Below are positions 30,390 to 34,381 of a DNA stretch of 34,381 bases, one piece after another (the first letter of the stretch is position 1; every line of letters starts with the position of its first letter). The DNA lies in the NCBI GenBank assembly GCA_001766905.1, contig MEKI01000084.1, forward strand, positions 1 through 34,381, read 5' to 3'. The notes under the pieces were generated by a model, which made no database searches, was not told the DNA's origin, and saw nothing but the letters and a program-made list of their open reading frames with translations. The DNA comes from Acidobacteria bacterium RBG_13_68_16. Its GTDB lineage: Bacteria; Acidobacteriota; Thermoanaerobaculia; Thermoanaerobaculales; Thermoanaerobaculaceae. The position numbers were made by a program, and so were the translations under genes.

Positions 30390-30932
30390 GTGAGCAACGG
30401 GGACCTTGTCGGTCAGCTGGACCGCAGGCTGGAGGAGCTGGCGCGGAAGTGGGAGCGCTTCTTCGCCCGGGACCACCAGGTGCCGACGCCCCCGGAGCGC
30501 GAACGGACCGCGCTGGAGCGGCAGCTGCGGGAGGTGAGCCGCTACGAGGGCCGCACCTCGGCCGACCAGTTCCGGATGGAGCAGCTACTGCACCGCTTCG
30601 CTACATATAACCAACTGTGGCAGCGTCAGATACGCGAGCGCGAGGAAGCGCGCACCGGAGCCGCCGGGGCGGCTCGTCCGCCCAACGTTCCCGGCCCCAC
30701 CCACGTAGGAGGGGACGGCGACGAGTACCAGGGCGTCTTCACCCGGTACGTGGATGCCCTCAGGAAGTCAGGCAAGGACGCTGGGTTGGGTTTCGACAAC
30801 TTTCGGCGGACACTGGAGCAGCAGAAGCGCCAGCTCGAGGAGCGGGGGTCGGTGGTGGAAGGGTTCGAGGTGGTGGAGGACGGGGCGCAGGTTCGGGTCC
30901 GTGCACGGGTTCGTCGCGGGAGGCGGGAATGA
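30390..30932 (+). CDS. MXAN_5187 C-terminal-domain-like protein of unknown function
   Basis: Taking GTG 30390 as start gives 180 residues. The frame stays open upstream, but it lies opposite selA there. The N-terminal 90 residues are highly charged and helical, probably coiled coil (LDRRLEELARKWERFFARD, PPERERTALERQLREVSRYEG), ending in FRMEQLLHRFATYNQLWQRQIREREE; this resembles the domain named after Myxococcus MXAN_5187. A linker follows rich in Gly/Pro, then a second part with YVDALRKSGKDAGLGFDNFRRTLEQQKRQLEERG and a basic C-terminus. No signal peptide or membrane segment is seen. The function of this domain is not established. A TATCCT seven bases before the GTG may be a -10 box. The stop overlaps the next gene (ATGA). 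Confidence 0.72.
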   Translation: MSNGDLVGQLDRRLEELARKWERFFARDHQVPTPPERERTALERQLREVSRYEGRTSADQFRMEQLLHRFATYNQLWQRQIREREEARTGAAGAARPPNVPGPTHVGGDGDEYQGVFTRYVDALRKSGKDAGLGFDNFRRTLEQQKRQLEERGSVVEGFEVVEDGAQVRVRARVRRGRRE

Positions 30933-31726
30933 GGCGTTTGCTTCCGGGGGTGCTGGTCCTGACGCTGGCGACCCTGGCGTCGGGGATGGTGTTTGAACGA
31001 TTCCTCTCGCCTGACCAACCGAATGACCGGGCAATCATGAACTACATGGCACTCGAGCAGGCCGGGAAGGCGACCTCCACGGACCTCGCGAACCTGGGCG
31101 TACTGATCCTCGAAAAGGGTTTTCCGAAGGACGCCGAACACTACCTTCGGGAGGCCCTCAAACTCGACGAGGGGAACTACGAGGCAGCCTACCGCCTGGG
31201 GTTGGTGCTGCAGCGCCAGGGACACGACCACAAGGCGTTGCGGTACTACAAGAGAACGCTGAAGGTGCGCCCCGGATACGCCGAGGCCCGCTTTATGCTC
31301 GCCCTGGCGGAAGAGCGATGCGGCTCGCGCGACGCCGCGATCAAGGACTACGTGAGGGCGTACCGGCACGCACCCGACCTCGCCAATCCAGACGTCAACC
31401 CTCTCGTCTACGACTCGCAGCTGCAAGCGGAGGCGGGGCTCAGGTACTACCGGGAGAGGGTCGTCGCCTCGACGCTCAAGGTCACGCCGATCGATCCCGC
31501 GGCGGTGCGCCAGATGATGCAGGTCCGCGCGGCGCTGGCGGGGACCCTGGTGGTCGAACCGGCCCCCCAGGCGTCACCGGAACCGCAGGTCCAGCCGACC
31601 GAACAACCGCAGCCGACACCACAAGCGCAACCCGTGGCCAGGCGGCGCCCGCCGACGCCCCAGCCCGTGACGGTACCGGGGGGGCTGGTCCTGAACCCTC
31701 CAGCGACCCCGACCCCGCGACCCTAG
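30929..31726 (+). CDS. Exported TPR protein with proline/glutamine-rich tail
   Basis: ATG 30929 overlaps the previous stop. The 265-residue protein starts with a signal peptide or anchor (MRRLLPGVLVLTLATLASGM). Residues of about 45-150 contain three TPR units, for example LANLGVLILEKGFPKDAEHYLREALKLDEGNYEAAYRLGLVLQRQGHDHKALRYYKRTLKVRPGYAEARFMLALAEE in consecutive helices with the usual Gly, Ala, Tyr and Pro positions. The tail from about 205 is low-complexity Pro/Gln/Ala/Thr (PQASPEPQVQPTEQPQPTPQ), as found in envelope-spanning or flexible linkers. It probably acts as a protein-interaction scaffold in the periplasm together with the MXAN_5187-like protein, with which it is translationally coupled; this is inference. 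The stop codons of this gene and the opposing YchF-like gene overlap. Confidence 0.78.
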   Translation: MRRLLPGVLVLTLATLASGMVFERFLSPDQPNDRAIMNYMALEQAGKATSTDLANLGVLILEKGFPKDAEHYLREALKLDEGNYEAAYRLGLVLQRQGHDHKALRYYKRTLKVRPGYAEARFMLALAEERCGSRDAAIKDYVRAYRHAPDLANPDVNPLVYDSQLQAEAGLRYYRERVVASTLKVTPIDPAAVRQMMQVRAALAGTLVVEPAPQASPEPQVQPTEQPQPTPQAQPVARRRPPTPQPVTVPGGLVLNPPATPTPRP

Positions 31727-32796
31727 ACGCTGAAGCGGAACGTGATCACGTCACCGTCCCGGACGGCGTAGTCCTTGCCCTCCAAGCGCAGCGTGCCGTG
31801 CGCACGGCACGCGGCGAACGTACCCGCCTCGACGAGCGCTTGCCACGGCGTGACCTCGGCGCGGATGAATCCCCGCTCCATGTCGGTGTGGATGACCCCA
31901 GCCGCCTTGACCGCGTGGGTGCCGTCCGGGATCGACCAGGCACGGACCTCCTGGTCGCCGACCGTGAAGAACGAGACCAGCCCGAGCAGCTCGTAGGCGG
32001 CGCGCAGCAGTCGGTCGAGCGCTCGGTCAGGCAGGCCGAGGTCGGCGAGGAAGGCCGCCTGGTCGGCGGGGGCGAGCAACGAGATCTCCTGCTCGAGGTT
32101 CGCGCACACCGCGCTCGCCGCCACACCGGGCCTGCCACGCCAGCGGTCCAAGCCCGAGCCGACCAGCGCGTCAGCGAGGTCGGAGGTACTCTCCTCGCCG
32201 ACGTTGAGCACGATGAGGAGAGGTTTGAGCGACAGAAAACCGAAACCCCTGAGGTGTCCTCGGTCCTCCGCCGAGAGGGCGGCCTGGCGCAGCGGCGTGC
32301 CGGCGTCGAGGGCGAGCCGGCAGCGCTCGAGGGCCGCACGCTCCGCCTCCAACTCAGGCGTCCTGTGCTTCCTGAACTCACCCTCGAGGCGGTGCAGGCG
32401 GTTCTCGATGACAGCGAGATCGGCGAGGAGCAACTCGGTCTCGAGCAGCTCGACGTCGCGGGCCGGGTCGATGCTCTCCTCGGGGTGGGGCACAATCGGG
32501 GACACGAATCCGCGCACGATGGCGGCCAGCCCGTCCATGGTTCGGAGCTCAGGGATGTTGAGGCTCGCCGACCCGCCCTTGACGATGCCCGGCACATCGA
32601 CGAAGCGCACTATCGCGGCGACGGCCTTGCGCGGCGCGAATAACGCCGCCAGACGCTCGAGCCTTGCATCCGGCACGTGCGCGACGCCGACGTGCGCCTC
32701 GCGCTTGCCGTGCACGGCGGCGACGTGATGACCGGTGAGCAGGGAGAACAGCGTGGTCTTCCCAGACAGCTCCAGGCCCAGGATGCCAAACTCCAT
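31723..32796 (-). CDS. Divergent YchF-type P-loop ATPase/GTPase (Obg family, TGS domain)
   Basis: From ATG 32796, preceded on the minus strand by GGCGGAGG, the product has 357 residues, close to the usual 363 of YchF. The P-loop reads GLELSGKTTLFSLLTG (standard: GLPNVGKSTLFN), the G3 region FVDVPGIVKGGSAS, and the base-specifying motif NVGE instead of NKxD, as in ATP-preferring YchF. A coiled-coil insertion (ELLLADLAVIENRLHRLEGEFRK and following) and a C-terminal TGS domain (SFFTVGDQEVRAWSIPDGTHAVKAAGVIH..ERGFIRAEV, then DGDVITFRFSV) complete the YchF plan. YchF proteins associate with ribosomes and modulate stress responses. The P-loop and the shortened switch region mark this as a divergent paralogue. 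A GTG at 32811 would add five residues. Confidence 0.85.
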   Translation of the reverse strand: MEFGILGLELSGKTTLFSLLTGHHVAAVHGKREAHVGVAHVPDARLERLAALFAPRKAVAAIVRFVDVPGIVKGGSASLNIPELRTMDGLAAIVRGFVSPIVPHPEESIDPARDVELLETELLLADLAVIENRLHRLEGEFRKHRTPELEAERAALERCRLALDAGTPLRQAALSAEDRGHLRGFGFLSLKPLLIVLNVGEESTSDLADALVGSGLDRWRGRPGVAASAVCANLEQEISLLAPADQAAFLADLGLPDRALDRLLRAAYELLGLVSFFTVGDQEVRAWSIPDGTHAVKAAGVIHTDMERGFIRAEVTPWQALVEAGTFAACRAHGTLRLEGKDYAVRDGDVITFRFSV

Positions 32797-32867
32797 GGCT
32801 GCCTCCGCCACGATTCTAGCGGAGGTGGCCGCCGCCCCCTGCTAGACTTGCGGCGAGGAGCCCGATC

Positions 32868-33626
32868 ATGAGAGCGAGCATTCTCACGTGGGTGGTGGCG
32901 CCGTGCGTTCTGGCGGGCGCGGGGGGGCTGGCGCAGCCGATGTCCCCGATGGGTGCTTTTGAGGAGGCGCGCTCCGCGTACGAGGCGCGTGCCGAGGCCA
33001 CCCAGGCCAAGGCCGCGGTGGACCTGTTCCAGAGAGCAGCGACCGAGGACCCGGCCTCCTACCAGGCGCGTTGGGAGGGTGCCCGTGCCGCGTACTTCTA
33101 CGGAACCTACGTGCGCACCGACGCGCCGGACACCGAGAAGATGGCCATCTTCGACCGCGGGATCACCCTGGCAAAGGAGGCGGTAACGCTCTTGCCCAAG
33201 GGCGTCGAGGGGCACTTCTGGCTCGGCGTCCTCTACGGCGTGTACGGCGAGGCCAAGGGGATCTTCAAGTCGTTGAGCCTGGTCCCTGTGATCAAGCAGG
33301 AGATGCAGACCTGTCTGGAGAACGACCCCGCGGTCGAGGGGTGGGGACCGGACCGGGTGCTGGGGCGGATGTACTACAAGCTGCCGTTCTTCAAGGGGGG
33401 CGACAAAAAGAAATCCGTCGCCTACCTCGAGAAGTCGCTCGCCGGCGCGCCCACCAACGCCCTCACGCGGCTCTACCTCGCCGAGACCTACCGCTCCGAA
33501 GGGAGGAAGGCCGACGCGATCCAGCAACTCAGGGAGATCGTCGGCATGACACCGGACCCGCGCTGGACCCCGGAGCACCCCTGGGTCAAGGCGCAGGCGG
33601 AGAGGTTGCTGAAGAAGCTGCAGTAG
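32868..33626 (+). CDS. Secreted TPR protein resembling TatT of TRAP-associated transport
   Basis: ATG 32868 follows GAGGAG (32855-32860) and a possible -10 TAGACT (32843-32848). The 252-residue protein has a cleavable signal peptide (MRASILTWVVAPCVLAGAGGLAQ). The mature part is helical, with TPR-like repeats: AAVDLFQRAATEDPASYQARWEGARAAYFYG, GVEGHFWLGVLYGVYGEAKGIFKSLSLVPVIKQEM, GPDRVLGRMYYKLPFFKGGDKKKSVAYLEKSL, and a C-terminal RLYLAETYRSEGRKADAIQQL. The AEAKGI-KSL and LGR-YYKLP-KGGDK-K patterns resemble TatT (T component of TPR-associated TRAP transporters). No TRAP permease genes are in the window. It is divergent from the YchF-like gene with 71 bp between starts. Confidence 0.78.
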   Translation: MRASILTWVVAPCVLAGAGGLAQPMSPMGAFEEARSAYEARAEATQAKAAVDLFQRAATEDPASYQARWEGARAAYFYGTYVRTDAPDTEKMAIFDRGITLAKEAVTLLPKGVEGHFWLGVLYGVYGEAKGIFKSLSLVPVIKQEMQTCLENDPAVEGWGPDRVLGRMYYKLPFFKGGDKKKSVAYLEKSLAGAPTNALTRLYLAETYRSEGRKADAIQQLREIVGMTPDPRWTPEHPWVKAQAERLLKKLQ

Positions 33627-33633
33627 GTTAGGT

Positions 33634-33655
33634 CGAGCCTCAGGGTGGTGGCTCG
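33634..33655 (+). terminator. Weak hairpin after the TatT-like gene
   Basis: CGAGCC (33634-33639) and GGCTCG (33650-33655) can form a 6-bp stem with a 10-base loop just after the stop at 33626. There is no T run, so at best it is a transcript-end structure or weak terminator. Confidence 0.3.
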
Positions 33656-33740
33656 CCCGGCGCTGCGTCGTTCAGCGGCGCGGGGTTCCGGCCGGCCTGG
33701 TTTCCTCGCGCCGTCGTACCGGCCGCAGCCCCCGGGAACG

Positions 33741-33776
33741 AACCGAGCGGCTCCCCCGGGGAATCTCCCCTCGGTT
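33741..33776. repeat. Nested inverted repeats in the 33627-33840 intergenic region
   Basis: AACCGAG (33741-33747) is complementary to CTCGGTT (33770-33776), and GGGGA-ATC-TCCCC (33758-33770) forms an inner perfect hairpin competing with it. Two CCCCCGGG-type blocks lie at 33729-33736 and 33753-33761. This 214-bp gap otherwise shows only GGGAGGG (33830-33836) as the ribosome-binding site of the next gene. A regulatory leader or operator is possible; no coding sequence is evident. Confidence 0.35.
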
Positions 33777-33840
33777 ACTTGCATCTCCACGGGCAGGCGC
33801 ACCAGATTGGTGGGGTGAGGCGTCCGAGGGAGGGTGTCCG

Positions 33841-34381
33841 ATGCGTACGAGGCTTGCGATCTCATTCATCACCATGTGTCTGGCCGGGGTTGCGACGGCC
33901 GGGGAGTTGGTGCTGCCGGTGTTCGCGCTGCGCTGGCCGGGCAAGGACGGCAACCGGTGGTCCTCCGAGGTGTTCCTGACCAACCCGGGGCCGGCGACGG
34001 TCCGGGTGGGCGGCCCGCAGGTCATCCCCGGCACCGTCAGGACCACCGTTCCCTGCCTCCCGCCGGTGCCCGCCGCCCGCGACGTGCCGCCGTACAGGAC
34101 GGTAATGCTGACGGCGAGCGAGCTGAGCCTGGACCTCGGTTGCCCTGACGCGGTGCTCGGGGGGCTCGCGTTCGATGCGGACGGACCGATCCGGATCTCG
34201 AGCCGTGTCATCAACGACCGGGGGGTGGGTGATGTTGGCGGGGTGCTGTCCGGCCTCGGCCAGGACGTTCAGGCGCTCGCTGGAGCGGACCTGGCCGGCC
34301 CGGGGGGCGTCCACCAGCTCCCCGGGCTGATCTGGGATCCGTTTCGCTGCGGGCACCCGCCGCTGTTCGCGGGCTACCTTT
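33841..34381 (+). CDS. Secreted protein of unknown function (C-terminus cut by window edge)
   Basis: ATG 33841, with GGGAGGG at 33830-33836, opens a frame of 180 codons running off the right edge. The N-terminus is a signal peptide (MRTRLAISFITMCLAGVATA, cleavage likely before GELVLP). The mature region starts VLPVFALRWPGKDGNRWSSEVFLTNPGPATVRVGG, a beta-rich pattern of the kind seen in secreted proteins that describe a W-S/T-x-[DE]-[VL]-[FW]-[LV]-x-NP segment near the N-terminus, followed by cysteines (VPCLPPVP, LGCPDAV, FRCGHPP) and PYRTVMLTASEL. No enzyme motif is recognisable. An extracellular or surface location is inferred from the signal peptide only. The long upstream region with inverted repeats suggests its own promoter. 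Confidence 0.68.
   Translation, partial: MRTRLAISFITMCLAGVATAGELVLPVFALRWPGKDGNRWSSEVFLTNPGPATVRVGGPQVIPGTVRTTVPCLPPVPAARDVPPYRTVMLTASELSLDLGCPDAVLGGLAFDADGPIRISSRVINDRGVGDVGGVLSGLGQDVQALAGADLAGPGGVHQLPGLIWDPFRCGHPPLFAGYL

Noticed and set aside
1-34381. Mobile elements, phage genes or CRISPR arrays
   Set aside because: No transposase, integrase or phage structural motif was recognised, nor terminal inverted repeats or regularly spaced repeats.

Overview
The window is GC-rich bacterial chromosome (about 70% G+C by eye), densely packed, with many GTG and TTG starts and stop/start overlaps of the GTGA, ATGA and TTGA type. No rRNA, tRNA, insertion sequence, phage gene or CRISPR array was seen. 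The gene mix (O-antigen ABC exporter, GspG/PilA-like pilins with sigma-54 promoters, a PilS/PilR-like pair, SelA, an MXAN_5187-like protein) suggests a Gram-negative soil or sediment lineage. Acidobacteriota (Thermoanaerobaculia-like) is my best guess and Myxococcota the alternative; this is inference, because no marker gene is present.

Layout. 1-1359 (minus): a four-cysteine YggX-like protein and a glycerate 2-kinase cut by the window edge. 1426-3214 (plus): a HAD hydrolase and a GDP-mannose pyrophosphorylase. 3314-3625 (minus): a small lipoprotein, divergent from 3733-6922 (plus), which encodes a LivJ-like binding lipoprotein and a Wzm/Wzt polysaccharide exporter. 6834-9149 (minus): a YfhO-like membrane protein whose 3' end overlaps wzt. 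9283-10313: two tandem pilins, each behind a good -24/-12 (sigma-54) promoter, ending at a strong hairpin terminator. 10438-17991 (plus): four overlapping genes for large membrane proteins, namely two O-antigen ligase/O-oligosaccharyltransferase-like proteins, a second YfhO-like protein and a fused transporter/spermidine-synthase-like protein. 17952-19040 (minus): a lone GT4 glycosyltransferase. 19068-28979 (plus): a nine-gene overlapping chain with GT2, GT4, GT2, a WecA/MraY-like initiating transferase, a flavoprotein, GT4, prepilin peptidase, histidine kinase and NtrC-family regulator. 28983-30320 (minus): SelA. The rest holds an MXAN_5187-like protein, two TPR proteins, a divergent YchF-type ATPase (minus) and a secreted protein cut by the right edge.

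How it may work together (inference). GDP-mannose supply, a lipid-carrier initiating transferase, five glycosyltransferases, the Wzm/Wzt exporter and ligase-like proteins form a surface-glycan system. This is physically interleaved with a pilus system: pilins, prepilin peptidase and a PilS/PilR-like pair. The sigma-54 activator at the end of the glycosyltransferase operon is the natural candidate to act at the two sigma-54 pilin promoters, although its Fis-type DNA-binding helix is cut short. The most interesting possibility is a coupled pilus-polysaccharide locus in which one of the ligase-like proteins beside the pilins glycosylates pilin.
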